Part shown: piece after piece, positions 40,544 to 49,167 of the stretch
How positions within the stretch are numbered: the stretch's first letter is position 1
Layout of the letters: every line of letters begins with the position of its first letter
NCBI GenBank assembly: GCA_023150415.1
Contig: JAKLKY010000010.1
Coordinates: 1-52,265, forward strand
Direction of reading: 5' to 3'
Origin: Alphaproteobacteria bacterium
Lineage (GTDB): Bacteria > Pseudomonadota > Alphaproteobacteria > Micavibrionales > Micavibrionaceae
Length of the DNA stretch: 52,265 bases
The notes under the pieces: model-generated
Told to the model about the DNA's origin: nothing
What the model saw: the letters and a program-made list of their open reading frames with translations, nothing else
Databases searched by the model: none
Translations under genes and position numbers: made by a program

Positions 40544-42787
40544 TTAAAACTCATTTTCATCCTCCATGTCATCGGTGAATTCAGGGGGTGCCGAGGCGAG
40601 GTCTGCGGCGGCGGCAGGGCGTGAGAAACGCCGTAGGGTGACGGGCCGGACGCCTTCTGCGATCATGAAACCGGCCGCTTCTTCACCTGTGACGATGACG
40701 ATGGTGGTGCGGCAGGCGGCCTCTATGAGATTGCGAAGCGTGGTGCTGGCCTTCTGCTTTCCTTCGGGCGTGGTGACGCGGTATTTGCTGAAGGACGCAT
40801 GGCCGGACCAGGCCAGCCGGATGGCGGCGGCATTTAAGGTGATGGTTTCTTCTTTGACCTGGGCGAGCAGCGCGCAGATGATTTCGTGATATTGATCGTC
40901 GCCGCTGGTGGCGGGCAGCATGGCATCCGACAACTCGACCGGCTCCAGCACGCCGACCTCATCGGTGTTGGCGATAACCACGCCCACGCGCTTGAACCAT
41001 TTGGCTTCCGGCGATGCCAGCGACAGGTTGGCCTTGGCGTCATCAAGGCGGATATAGAAGTGACGGAGGTTTTCACGGATGCTGTGGCGTTCCGCATCCT
41101 TTTTGCTCATGCCGAATAGCGTTTCGATAACCCGCGACACGCCGATCAGTGCGCTGGCGCCACGCGCCGTATTCATATTTCCCGCGTGGCCTTCAGACGA
41201 TCCCTGCGGCGGCTTGGCCGTGTGATGGACGAGCAGCACGGCGCAATTCGTGCGGCGGGCTATCTCGCGGAACATCTGCCCGACGAGTTTGATCTGCTGG
41301 TTGCTATTTTCTTCGCATTCGTGCGTTTCGATAAACGGATCGACAATCAGGACCGATATTTGATGACGCTGAATGTGTTCGATGCAGGCTTCGACATCCG
41401 GCAGCCTGACAACGGTGCCGTCCGCCAGCGTCCTGGCAACCACCAGAGGCCGGTCGGCGCCGCTGTTAAGCGCGAGTTGCCCGCGAATATCAGAAAACGG
41501 AATGTTGTTGTGTTGCAGGACGGCGGCAAGGCGGCGTTTTAATTCGTCCGTGTCATCTTCGTTATTGTAAATCCAGACCTTGCCCTGGCGGTGGACCGGC
41601 TGGCCGGTGATGGGTTTGCCTGTGATGATGGCGACAGCCTGCGCGATACAAAGCGTGGATTTGCCGACGCCGGGCGGAGCCACGAGAACGCTTAAATATC
41701 CTTTGAGCAGACTGCGGCCCAGAATCCATTGCCGGACAGGAATCATGGCCGGGTTGAGAACGTCCAGAAAATCGGCGGTGAGCGGCGTGTTTTCAGGACC
41801 GTCCGGCAAAAACGATGTCGGATCGGGGATATCCCATTTTTCCCGCGCGCCGTTGATCATGGTTTGCAGATCGCGGGCGGTCTGCTCGACCGTATATCCC
41901 GGCTGCGTCATGGCCGCGGCGAACATGAGAATTTCGATATCGGACAGGCCGTTGCGGACCCAATGGGCCGTCAGCCGCAGGGCGTTGCGGTGCCAATGGC
42001 CGGGCCGGTGCAATTCCTGAAGGCAATCCTGGACGCGCAGACCGGCCGGTTCGGGCAGGTTGAGGGACGATCTGGGGGTGGTGGCGGGAGGCAAATTCGC
42101 ATGGCTTGTTGCGGGCTTTGCCTGCAGGAGCGGCGCGCAAGGGAACGCAGCCTCGATTACCTCCAGTGAAAATCCGTAAGGATGAAGAATTTCAAGCTCG
42201 GTAATCTCGGTCTGGCGGCCTGGTTTTTTGGGCCATGCCACGGATCCGGCCAGGCGCATGACACGCGGCGCGTCGGTTACATGCGGATCGCCGCCGAGGG
42301 CTTCCGATATCGCTTTAAGAATGGCCTCGGATTTTTTGAAATCGGTAATTGGCTCATCGAGCTTCCACCAGAACTGGCGGCGCAGATGCGGAATTTTTCC
42401 TGTGGTGACGATGAAATTCGGACGGATATTTTTTGTTTTCTCTATGGCGGCTTCGGCCATGCCTTCATCGTCCAGATCGACATACAGCGCGGGAAGGAAC
42501 AGGCAATCCGAACCGCTGGCTCTCTTTCCTTTATTGGCGGTCATGGCGCGCGCGGCGGCGCCGATATAAACATTCTGCCCTTTGAAGCTATTGATCTCTT
42601 TTGCGCGCTCGATCAGGTCGTGATAATCGGAAAGCTCGAAAAGCTGCGCGTGGCGGACGTCGGTGTCTTCATCCCTCGGCCCGGTCCACGACAGTTCGAT
42701 CAAGGCGTCCGCCATGCTGTCGCCGAACATCAGCTTGATATGCTCAAGCATCCGTTCCGCATCAGGCATAAAAATAGCGTCCGTCAT
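40544..42787 (-). CDS. Primase-helicase (RepB-like N-terminus, RepA/AAA_25 helicase)
   Basis: A 747-residue protein. The N-terminal ~250 residues look like a RepB/archaeo-eukaryotic-type primase (LYVDLDDEGM, RRQFWWKLDEPI, DAPRVMRLAGSVAWPKKPG). Then comes a RecA-fold helicase with Walker A APPGVGKSTL near residue 374, IYNNEDDTDELKRRLAA, Walker B VLIVDPFIETHE, and LVHHTAKPPQG. It would initiate and drive prophage replication. The C-terminal ~120 residues may bind DNA. Confidence 0.85.
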   Translation of the reverse strand: MTDAIFMPDAERMLEHIKLMFGDSMADALIELSWTGPRDEDTDVRHAQLFELSDYHDLIERAKEINSFKGQNVYIGAAARAMTANKGKRASGSDCLFLPALYVDLDDEGMAEAAIEKTKNIRPNFIVTTGKIPHLRRQFWWKLDEPITDFKKSEAILKAISEALGGDPHVTDAPRVMRLAGSVAWPKKPGRQTEITELEILHPYGFSLEVIEAAFPCAPLLQAKPATSHANLPPATTPRSSLNLPEPAGLRVQDCLQELHRPGHWHRNALRLTAHWVRNGLSDIEILMFAAAMTQPGYTVEQTARDLQTMINGAREKWDIPDPTSFLPDGPENTPLTADFLDVLNPAMIPVRQWILGRSLLKGYLSVLVAPPGVGKSTLCIAQAVAIITGKPITGQPVHRQGKVWIYNNEDDTDELKRRLAAVLQHNNIPFSDIRGQLALNSGADRPLVVARTLADGTVVRLPDVEACIEHIQRHQISVLIVDPFIETHECEENSNQQIKLVGQMFREIARRTNCAVLLVHHTAKPPQGSSEGHAGNMNTARGASALIGVSRVIETLFGMSKKDAERHSIRENLRHFYIRLDDAKANLSLASPEAKWFKRVGVVIANTDEVGVLEPVELSDAMLPATSGDDQYHEIICALLAQVKEETITLNAAAIRLAWSGHASFSKYRVTTPEGKQKASTTLRNLIEAACRTTIVIVTGEEAAGFMIAEGVRPVTLRRFSRPAAAADLASAPPEFTDDMEDENEF

Positions 42788-42862
42788 TTCACGGTTCTTC
42801 CTGCTCTGGGTTTCGGGAGGGAGGAGCCGCCCATTGCTGGACGGCTCCCGGTAGTGGCGGGG

Positions 42863-43501
42863 TTAAAAAACCGGCTTGGAAAGATTGCCAGTGTCCTGCG
42901 CTGCTTGCGTTTGAGGAGGTTGGACAGGGCTGGCTGCCGATTGGGGAGCTTTTTGCGGCGCGGGCTGCTGCTGCGTCTGCGGTTTGCTTTCGCCGTCATC
43001 AAGGGCGGCGGGCCGGTCGATCCAGTCCACGATCACGAGCGTCGGGACGTTGGTGCGGCCCTTGCCGAATTGCGCTGGCTCACCGCCGCGATATTCGATG
43101 ACCGGCACCTTGCCGTGATGGTTGGGCAGTTGTTCTTCGTACTGCGCGTAGAGATTTTTGATGCCTTCGACGGCGCCGGTGCCGGTGGTTGCGAATTCGC
43201 GCAGCCGGTCGGGACCGAATTCCTGCGGCAGCAGAATGTTGAAGCCGAAGCCGCGCTTCCATTCGCGTCCGTCTTTCGGTTTGTCGGCCATCTTTTCCAG
43301 GCTCTGGTCCCATATCCATTCCGGTGGGGAATTTTCGGCGAAGATGCCCCAGCCGGTGCGGATATTGGCGAGATCGAACACGCAGCGCGGCAGATTGATC
43401 GTCTGCGTGCCTTGTTCGGTTGACAGCGCCCAGCTGCTGGTTCCGGCCATGTACCGGATGTGGGGGACGGCGGTGCCGCCGGTGTATAAATTAAGAGGCA
43501 T
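42863..43501 (-). CDS. Putative ssDNA-binding protein
   Basis: A 212-residue protein. The first ~150 residues form a compact domain (LPRCVFDLANIRTGWGIF, KRGFGFNILLPQEFG). The last ~60 are a Gln/Pro/Ala-rich disordered tail ending in a short hydrophobic tip (NLSKPVF), an SSB-like architecture. It lies between a RecB-like nuclease and primase-helicase genes, the usual place of phage recombination proteins. No direct family match is claimed. Confidence 0.45.
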   Translation of the reverse strand: MPLNLYTGGTAVPHIRYMAGTSSWALSTEQGTQTINLPRCVFDLANIRTGWGIFAENSPPEWIWDQSLEKMADKPKDGREWKRGFGFNILLPQEFGPDRLREFATTGTGAVEGIKNLYAQYEEQLPNHHGKVPVIEYRGGEPAQFGKGRTNVPTLVIVDWIDRPAALDDGESKPQTQQQPAPQKAPQSAASPVQPPQTQAAQDTGNLSKPVF

Positions 43502-43531
43502 AGTTTTTCTCCTTTGCAGTGGTTGGTGGGT

Positions 43532-44341
43532 TTAAAAGCCGTAAATGTCCTTTGCGGCCGCCTTGGTGAGCGGACCCCATCGGAAATTCGAGTAATCGGG
43601 TGTGAGCAGACCGGCGAGTTCGCGCCAGTCATCGGATTTGGAAAGAAAGCGCATCAGGCAATGCGCCAGGCCGGTCGCCGTCTTGATGGCTTCTTCGGCG
43701 GCCTCTGCGGAAAGTTCGAGGACTTTGTGATCCGATTTCGTGGCGTAGCAGAAACGCTGCGACCTGTTGCCGCTGGCCTTCCAGTAGATCGCCGCCTGCA
43801 GCTGGTGTTCCTGCGACATATCTTCCGGCATGCGTGCCGTGGTTTTCAGGTCGACGTCGAGGCCGTGCGTTTCGAACGCGAAGTCTTTAAATCCGATGAT
43901 GGGAACGGGAATGCCTTCGAGGAAAATTTCAATCTTGTGCTGTCGGTCACTGCCTTCGGGCGGCGTGGGAGTGCCATAGGGCCGTAAGGCCGTGAGTGCG
44001 TTGCGGACAAAACCGTCGAACGCTTTTTTCCGGCCATCGGCGGGCCGCCCGGTGATTTCTTCAAGTTTTGATTCGCGGTCTTCCGCGTCGTAACCGCCGA
44101 GCGCCGTTTTCTGACGATAGGATTTCACGGCAGTGTCGATGCATTGTTCTATGGGGAGGTCGGGATGAAACAGTCCTTGCGCCACGCCTTCTTCGACGGC
44201 TTGCCCGGCGTGCATGGCGATGTTGGCGGGATCCTTGATGCCACCCATATAAGAGATCAGCCAGTAAGGTTGATTGCTGCGGGCGGAGTTGAGACTGGAG
44301 GCCGAGAGATGGGCGATGCCATGTTTTTCAAAAGGATTCAT
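43532..44341 (-). CDS. PD-(D/E)XK exonuclease, RecB/Cas4-like
   Basis: A 269-residue protein starting with HLSASSLNSARSNQPYW and carrying the nuclease core: IGFKDFAFETHGLDVDLKTT (Asp and D-x-K) and a QxxxY-type motif in HQLQAAIYWKA. It is probably a recombination exonuclease working with the next gene. It is the first gene of the leftward early operon, about 40 bp downstream of the 44383-44451 control module. Confidence 0.7.
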   Translation of the reverse strand: MNPFEKHGIAHLSASSLNSARSNQPYWLISYMGGIKDPANIAMHAGQAVEEGVAQGLFHPDLPIEQCIDTAVKSYRQKTALGGYDAEDRESKLEEITGRPADGRKKAFDGFVRNALTALRPYGTPTPPEGSDRQHKIEIFLEGIPVPIIGFKDFAFETHGLDVDLKTTARMPEDMSQEHQLQAAIYWKASGNRSQRFCYATKSDHKVLELSAEAAEEAIKTATGLAHCLMRFLSKSDDWRELAGLLTPDYSNFRWGPLTKAAAKDIYGF

Positions 44342-44382
44342 TTTTTCTTTCCGTGCGTTTTGTGAAGCGACACGAAAAGCGT

Positions 44383-44451
44383 GAACCTGACAGGCCCATG
44401 CTGGCCCGGTAACCGACTAATGCTCGGCTAGTGCTGGGATGGTGTTGGGGT
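44383..44451. promoter_or_regulatory. Control module A (mirror copy of 45464-45532)
   Basis: A 69-bp stretch whose reverse complement aligns without gaps to 45464-45532 at 49 of 69 positions. It contains four TGCTsGG-like units about 11-20 bp apart (ATGCTGG, ATGCTCGG, GTGCTGG, GTGTTGG). It ends 41 bp before the leftward nuclease start; module B is in the same relative place before the rightward genes. Confidence 0.6.
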
Positions 44452-44486
44452 ACGCGTTATGATGGAGTTCTTCAAATGTTCTTGTG

Positions 44487-44537
44487 GCAGGGCATGGATT
44501 GTGATATGCGCCACAATTCCCGGCCCTGCAACTTTTT
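44487..44537 (+). terminator. Hairpin with T-run in the early control region
   Basis: Nested stem: GCAGGGC (44487-44493) with GCCCTGC (44523-44529), and inside it ATTGTG (44498-44503) with CACAAT (44512-44517), followed by AACTTTTT. It could end a short rightward RNA that starts near module A, or attenuate the 44713 gene. Confidence 0.5.
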
Positions 44538-44553
44538 AGCTTGCAATTTTTTC

Positions 44554-44647
44554 CTGATAAATCAGATGAATACCATCGTATTGCATGACTGGACTGTGGT
44601 TATCGGGAATCGAATCATTGACGAACATAACAGGAACGATTTAACAT
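44554..44647 (+). promoter_or_regulatory. Dyads and candidate promoter of the 44713 gene
   Basis: Two small dyads, CTGAT-aa-ATCAG (44554-44565) and ATAC-catc-GTAT (44570-44581), lie before TTGACG (44618-44623), which is 18 bp from TAACAT (44642-44647). Together these look like a regulated promoter. The 371-bp gap 44342-44712 otherwise holds module A and the hairpin, and no gene. Confidence 0.4.
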
Positions 44648-44712
44648 CTACAACTACCAATATACAAAATCGATGGAGTCGTCTGTTGTGAAAACATAAG
44701 GGGGTCACAGCC

Positions 44713-45480
44713 ATGTGGAGACATAGGGAGCGTTTATACTATACATTTCCAGAGCTAATGGATTTTTACAGTATCTCAAGGGCCGTGCTTGATAACAGGG
44801 TTCTGAACGGCGCGCTGACCGCCCACACATGGATCCAGCCTTGCTGTGCTGAGGCTATTGTTGAAATGCCGAGCGGTAATCAGATTTTGCTTACGAAAAC
44901 GGACAAAATCTGGGAAGGCTATGGCGCGATATATCCCAACGACTATCGAAAAATTTTACAGCGCGGATGCGCTCACTTGCGTGAATTCAAAGGCCAAGAC
45001 AGTGAAATGCTCCGGCTCAAAAATGGTGCGCCGGACATTATGGTCCATCTGGAGGATATCGTGATCCTGGCCAGGGATCGAGACAAGCTGGAGGAATATT
45101 TTGGATTTTCTCCCGACGTAGCCGAAGCCACCGTGGAAGTTTTGGGGCGAATTGCTCCTGTCAAAAGAACGGCAGCAAGGGCAGATCCTTCATTTCGCCA
45201 CGTTACATTTGAAGATGAGGAATATCTGTTTGGGACGGTGCAGGCAGCCGTTGTAAAGCAGCTATATGATTCTGCCAAGGCTGGCGATCCGTGGGTGAAC
45301 GGAAAGAAAATTCTTGGTAACGCGGGATCGGAAGGAAATTCTCTGCGAAATATTTTTGCACGCAAAAAGAATTGGAGAAAATTAATTGAGTCTGACAGCC
45401 GTGGGTATTATCGTTTGAATGAAAAGTTTGTCGCCAGCGTATCTTTAAGCGCGAACGATCATCACCCCAGCATCGGATAA
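44713..45480 (+). CDS. Putative prophage regulator with C-terminal winged-helix-like region
   Basis: A 255-residue protein I cannot name. The N-terminus (YTFPELMDFYSISRAVLDNRV) has a helix-turn-helix flavour. The C-terminal region (LFGTVQAAVVKQLYDSAKAG, GSEGNSLRNIFARKKNWRKLIE) looks like a winged helix. It lies between the two mirrored control modules and may be the protein that binds them. Its last codons overlap module B. Confidence 0.5.
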   Translation: MWRHRERLYYTFPELMDFYSISRAVLDNRVLNGALTAHTWIQPCCAEAIVEMPSGNQILLTKTDKIWEGYGAIYPNDYRKILQRGCAHLREFKGQDSEMLRLKNGAPDIMVHLEDIVILARDRDKLEEYFGFSPDVAEATVEVLGRIAPVKRTAARADPSFRHVTFEDEEYLFGTVQAAVVKQLYDSAKAGDPWVNGKKILGNAGSEGNSLRNIFARKKNWRKLIESDSRGYYRLNEKFVASVSLSANDHHPSIG

Positions 45481-45532
45481 GCATCATCCGAGCATTGGCC
45501 TGTTACCAGGCAAGCACGGCCCCGGCCGGTTC
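45464..45532. promoter_or_regulatory. Control module B (mirror copy of 44383-44451)
   Basis: Carries AGCAT-type units (CAGCATCGG, AAGCATCAT, GAGCATTGG, CAAGCACGG) and the dyad GCCTG-ttac-CAGGC. It ends 38 bp before the ATG at 45571 and in part codes the end of the 44713 protein. Confidence 0.6.
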
Positions 45533-45570
45533 ATCCTTACAGCGATCTTTACCGCTGGAGGATTGCCTGA

Positions 45571-45762
45571 ATGGACCATACGCCCCCACATCACATGAGC
45601 GCCGCCGAACGCATGGCGGAAATTGCTGGAATGTTGGCAGAAGCTATAATCAGGCTTAAAAACAAGAGCAAAAACAATGACTTAATAGAACATTTTGCTG
45701 GACTTCACTGCCCAGCAGAGCGTCCATGTTCCCATGAAAATGGAGACTGCGATGACAAGTAA
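45571..45762 (+). CDS. Small hypothetical protein upstream of DUF2924 gene
   Basis: A 63-residue protein with a helical start (MSAAERMAEIAGMLAEAIIRLK) and a His/Cys-containing end. CTGGAGGATT serves as ribosome binding site. Its stop overlaps the DUF2924 start by 11 bp, so the three genes up to the recombinase form one coupled unit. Confidence 0.55.
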   Translation: MDHTPPHHMSAAERMAEIAGMLAEAIIRLKNKSKNNDLIEHFAGLHCPAERPCSHENGDCDDK

Positions 45763-46171
45763 AAGTGTGATCAACCAGCTGGCGGCATTGCCAAATATGG
45801 GGGTGCCGGAGTTGAAAAAAATGTGGGGCAATCTTTTCGAGACGCCGCCGCAAAGCAATAACAAGGATTTTCTCCTTCGAAAAATCGCATGGCGGATTCA
45901 GGAGCTTGCTTATGGCGGGCTGCCAGACGACACACGGCAAAAGTTGAAAGACCTCCGCCGAAAATCAGAAACCTATCATGCAAAGCGTGGATCGTTGCCG
46001 CCAGAAGGCACGGTGCTGACGCGGGAGCATGACGGAGAGGATCACAAGGTTCTCGTGCTTTATGACGGGTTCGAATATCGCGGCTGCAAATACCGCAGCC
46101 TCTCGGAAATAGCCCGCAAGATCACAGGCACGAAATGGTCTGGCCCACGATTTTTTGGATTGAAGTCATGA
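45752..46171 (+). CDS. DUF2924 family protein
   Basis: 139 residues from ATG 45752. DUF2924 features: INQLAALPNMGVPELKKMWGNLF, LLRKIAWRIQELAYGG, a Cys/Tyr-rich turn in FEYRGCKYRSLSEIARKITG and KWSGPRFFGL at the end. The family regularly sits directly before serine recombinases in alphaproteobacterial elements and may act as an accessory factor. ATGA overlap with the recombinase. Confidence 0.85.
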   Translation: MTSKSVINQLAALPNMGVPELKKMWGNLFETPPQSNNKDFLLRKIAWRIQELAYGGLPDDTRQKLKDLRRKSETYHAKRGSLPPEGTVLTREHDGEDHKVLVLYDGFEYRGCKYRSLSEIARKITGTKWSGPRFFGLKS

Positions 46172-47892
46172 ATCAGAAAGCAAAAAAACGTTGCGCGATA
46201 TATACACGCAAATCCCACGAGGAAGGTCTGGATAAGGAATTCAACTCTCTAGAGGCCCAGCGCGAAGCGGGCGAAGATAAAATCCGCTCCCAGAAACATG
46301 AAGGCTGGGTTCTGATCCCTGAAGAATATGACGATGGCGGGATATCGGGCGGGACGATGGATCGGCCCGGCTTGCAAAAACTTCTCTCCCATATAGAAAT
46401 GGGTCTTATCGATGTGGTGGTGGTCTATAAGATCGACCGTCTGTCGCGCTCCATGCTCGATTTTTTGAGCATGATCAAATTTTTTGACGAACATAATGTC
46501 TCGTTCGTATCTGTCACGCAGGATTTTAACACCGACAACCCGATGGGACGGTTGATGCTGAATATCCTGCAATCCTTCGCACAGTTTGAGCGGGAGGTAA
46601 CCTCGGAACGCATCCGCGATAAAATCGCAGCCTCGAAAAAACGCGGCATGTGGATGGGCGGCGTTGTGCCGCTGGGTTACGACGCGATGGGACGTAAGCT
46701 GGAAATCAATGCCAACGAAGCCGAGACGGTTCAGTATATCTTCAAACGCTATATTGAAATTGGCTCGATGACGGCGCTGATGCGCGATCTCAAAGAGAAA
46801 GGCTGCAAAACTAAAAGCTGGGTGTCAGTCAAAGGAAAATATTATCCGCCGAAGGACTTCAATAAATCGAGTCTTTACCGGATCCTCGGCAACCACGTTT
46901 ACATTGGAAAAATTCGGCACAAGGCAAAGGGCCAGATTTACAACGGCCAGCACACACCCATCATTGACCAAGAAATATGGGACAAGGCACAAGCCATTAT
47001 GTCCGGCAACACTGTGGAGAAAATTCGTGTCTCTGATAACAAGGACAGGCCGTATCTTTTAAAGGGCTTATTGAAAGACGCGGACGGATTTTCCCTGACT
47101 CCGAGTTCTTCACAAAAAGGCGGCAAGCTATATCGTTATTATGTTTCTCTAAAAGCGATCAAGCATGGCTATGACCGCTGCGCGATCAAAACCGTGTCGG
47201 CGCAGATGCTCGAAGATATCGTGCTTGATACGGTCAAAAAACTTATTACCGGCCCTGAAATAAGGGCGCAAGCCGCAAAAGTCTGCGGCCAGAGAGCTAC
47301 AGCGCCGGAAATAAAAATCGCTTTTGATAATTTTGCAACGATATGGGATGAGCTTTTTCCGGTCGAACAGGCGCGGATCGTCCATTTGTTAATTGAAAAA
47401 ATCATCGTCCACCCCAATCTTTTGAAAATAACATTCAGACCATTCGGCTATATGTCGATTCTTACTGAAATTATACCCGACCTCAAATCGGTGGATCGGC
47501 AGACAGCCGCAATCGATGGCCCTGTATCACTGGAAATTCCGGTAGAATTTCAGCGCAAAGCTGGCCGGAAGCATATCACAGCACCGAACGGCAGGGACTT
47601 GGTACGAAACACGCGGCCACGGCACGACCGGAGTCTTATAAAAGCCCTTGTCCGCGCCCACCAGTGGCAGGACATGCTTGATACAGGGCGGTTTCGGACG
47701 GTCGACGAAATAGTAGAGAAAGAAAAAATAGGCGAGAGCTATGTCCGTAAAATCATCCGCCTGACCGAACTTGCGCCTGATATAACAACAGCCATTATTA
47801 ACGGACAGCAACCCAGAACCTTGACGCTCTCACAATTAATGGAGCAATTGCCGATTTGCTGGACTGACCAGCGGCAACAGCTCGGCATTTAA
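46168..47892 (+). CDS. Large serine recombinase (probable prophage integrase)
   Basis: 574 residues from ATG 46168, which overlaps the DUF2924 stop; a start at 46135 is less likely. The resolvase catalytic domain has RCAIYTRKS (catalytic Ser16), NSLEAQREAGE, DRLSRSMLDFL and FAQFEREVTSERIRDKIA. The recombinase domain (about 165-270) follows. The usual zinc-ribbon Cys residues are missing from the C-terminal part (KGLLKDADGFSLTPS). A long C-terminal helical region completes it. It would integrate and excise the element. Confidence 0.85.
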   Translation: MNQKAKKRCAIYTRKSHEEGLDKEFNSLEAQREAGEDKIRSQKHEGWVLIPEEYDDGGISGGTMDRPGLQKLLSHIEMGLIDVVVVYKIDRLSRSMLDFLSMIKFFDEHNVSFVSVTQDFNTDNPMGRLMLNILQSFAQFEREVTSERIRDKIAASKKRGMWMGGVVPLGYDAMGRKLEINANEAETVQYIFKRYIEIGSMTALMRDLKEKGCKTKSWVSVKGKYYPPKDFNKSSLYRILGNHVYIGKIRHKAKGQIYNGQHTPIIDQEIWDKAQAIMSGNTVEKIRVSDNKDRPYLLKGLLKDADGFSLTPSSSQKGGKLYRYYVSLKAIKHGYDRCAIKTVSAQMLEDIVLDTVKKLITGPEIRAQAAKVCGQRATAPEIKIAFDNFATIWDELFPVEQARIVHLLIEKIIVHPNLLKITFRPFGYMSILTEIIPDLKSVDRQTAAIDGPVSLEIPVEFQRKAGRKHITAPNGRDLVRNTRPRHDRSLIKALVRAHQWQDMLDTGRFRTVDEIVEKEKIGESYVRKIIRLTELAPDITTAIINGQQPRTLTLSQLMEQLPICWTDQRQQLGI

Positions 47893-47940
47893 AAATGGGA
47901 CCAGGCTTGCGGATTTTGCTTCGGCCAGCTAAAAATGGGC

Positions 47941-48210
47941 ATGGGTTTTCGTTTCCGCAAATCGATCAAAATAGCGCCGGGCGTCCGGTTGAATCTCAGC
48001 AAGCGCGGCGTCAGCAGCGTGTCTGTGGGCGGCAAAGGGCTGACCTATAACATCAATAAAAAAGGATCAAGGACGACCGTAGGGCTGCCGGGGACCGGCA
48101 TGTCCCATTCGTCGTATCAATCTCACAAGGATGCCAGCGGCCCCAATCCTGTCCTGATAGGGATTGCTCTGGTGTTTCTCGCCGTGGTTTTAATAGCCAT
48201 ATTCAGCTAA
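47941..48210 (+). CDS. DUF4236 family small membrane protein
   Basis: 89 residues starting MGFRFRKSIKIAPGVRLNLS (a start 6 bp upstream is equally open). The DUF4236 core is GVSSVSVGGKGLTYN and TTVGLPGTGMS. A C-terminal membrane helix follows (PVLIGIALVFLAVVLIAIF). It lies between the recombinase and the tRNA, so it may be cargo or host. Confidence 0.8.
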   Translation: MGFRFRKSIKIAPGVRLNLSKRGVSSVSVGGKGLTYNINKKGSRTTVGLPGTGMSHSSYQSHKDASGPNPVLIGIALVFLAVVLIAIFS

Positions 48211-48424
48211 AATGCCGTTGCGACTGTTCCGCTTGCATGGGTACAGCGTCCACAAACTGGTTAACGACCGCTCCGATTCAATATCCTGAAAACAAATGAA
48301 AATTTCACCTCACTAAATCATTGTGTCGGTGAGGTTAGGCCGGAGAAAAATGCCCCTTTGGAGACTAAAAGGGGAGAAAACGGGCCGGATATTCTCTTGT
48401 TTGGTGAGGTGGGAATGTGCTTGG

Positions 48425-48447
48425 AAGCCCCGATATTCTGGGGCTTT
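48425..48447 (-). terminator. Hairpin downstream of tRNA-Ser
   Basis: AAGCCCC (48425-48431) and GGGGCTT (48440-48446) with an 8-nt loop, 45 bp past the 3' end of the tRNA in its direction of transcription. The T-run is poor, so this may also be a processing hairpin. The surrounding 48211-48491 has no gene; it also holds repeats of GGTGAGGT (48328, 48403) and a CCCCTTT/AAAGGGG dyad. Confidence 0.45.
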
Positions 48448-48491
48448 CAGGGCATGCATCAAAACGGAGACAAAAGTTTGAAAGTGTTAAA

Positions 48492-48582
48492 TGGCGGAGA
48501 CGGAGGGATTCGAACCCTCGATACGGGTTTAGCGTATACACGATTTCCAATCGTGCGCCTTCAACCACTCGGCCACGTCTCC
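48492..48582 (-). tRNA. tRNA-Ser(GGA)
   Basis: Reading the minus strand, acceptor GGAGACG pairs with CGTCTCC, followed by discriminator G and an encoded CCA (48494-48492). The anticodon loop TTGGAAA gives GGA (48548-48546). There is a long variable arm as in class II tRNAs and a T arm with GGTTCGAATCC. Its 3' end points toward the prophage, the usual side for integration. Confidence 0.95.
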
Positions 48583-48627
48583 TTCGGAACGCCAGACCCT
48601 AAACAATCATGGAATAAAGCGCAACCC

Positions 48628-49053
48628 TTAACCGTAACGGTTAATCCCTTCGCTGCCGGGCCAAACTAGCAACAAGACATAAAAACAATGCAGGAAGAGA
48701 CTAAGCAAGAACATGACGGTGCTGATCTGGAAAATTTGTGCTGCTTCAAACAGAAACTCCCGGTAGAACATCAAGCCTGCATTTAGAATCCCGAGCAAAA
48801 TCATGACCAAAATAACCCAGCCTGAAAGGTCAAGATCGTGCAACCGCCGCACCGTGACCGCAAAACTGCTGACCACCATACCCAACAAAAGCAGGAAAAA
48901 GCCGATAAAGCCGAGATCAGGCAAGCTGATATAGGCGGCGAGGAAGAAAGGTCCGATAAAATAAGCAACCCAGATCAAAATCCAAACCAGACCAAAGGCA
49001 AAATAGCCTCCGCGCCCGGTGCGTCCCTCGAAAGAAAGCAGATAATCCAGCAT
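48628..49053 (-). CDS. DUF805 family inner-membrane protein
   Basis: A 141-residue protein with family signatures SFEGRTGRGGYFAF, RLHDLDLSGWVIL and C-terminal WPGSEGINRYG, and four hydrophobic segments. Function unknown. Host gene, on the same strand as tRNA-Ser. Confidence 0.85.
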   Translation of the reverse strand: MLDYLLSFEGRTGRGGYFAFGLVWILIWVAYFIGPFFLAAYISLPDLGFIGFFLLLLGMVVSSFAVTVRRLHDLDLSGWVILVMILLGILNAGLMFYREFLFEAAQIFQISTVMFLLSLFLHCFYVLLLVWPGSEGINRYG

Positions 49054-49167
49054 TGAAAATCCTTTATTTAGCCGTGTTGATTATATAACAAACTACCACC
49101 ACTCAAAAGCCTTTGTTTACGTCCGTGCCAATGCTATTCTGGTCTCGGAAAGTGTAAGGGAAGGCCT

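Larger units (their letters stand above)
4647..47892. mobile_element. Prophage (siphovirus-like), bounds approximate
   Basis: A minus-strand late operon runs in canonical order: terminase, connector, portal, protease/scaffold, cement, capsid, joining proteins, tail tube, chaperone, tape measure, tip, fibre, tailspike, lysis. Replication and recombination genes lie upstream and a large serine recombinase sits at the right end. The head is mosaic, with lambda-type terminase, portal and S49 protease but a Mu gpT-type capsid protein. The right boundary lies between the recombinase and tRNA-Ser at 48492. No matching left attachment repeat was found by eye, so the element may extend left through the restriction operon and out of the window. 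The broken capsid gene suggests a defective prophage or a sequencing error. Confidence 0.9.

Noticed and set aside
40336-40572. 78-codon minus-strand open frame across the TTGAACT repeats
   Set aside because: Sequence is dictated by the nucleotide repeats and hairpins (Val/Pro/Gly-rich with no domain); a real small gene cannot be fully excluded.
42182-43423. 413-codon plus-strand open frame
   Set aside because: Antisense to the primase-helicase and its neighbour; no ribosome binding site or recognisable domain.
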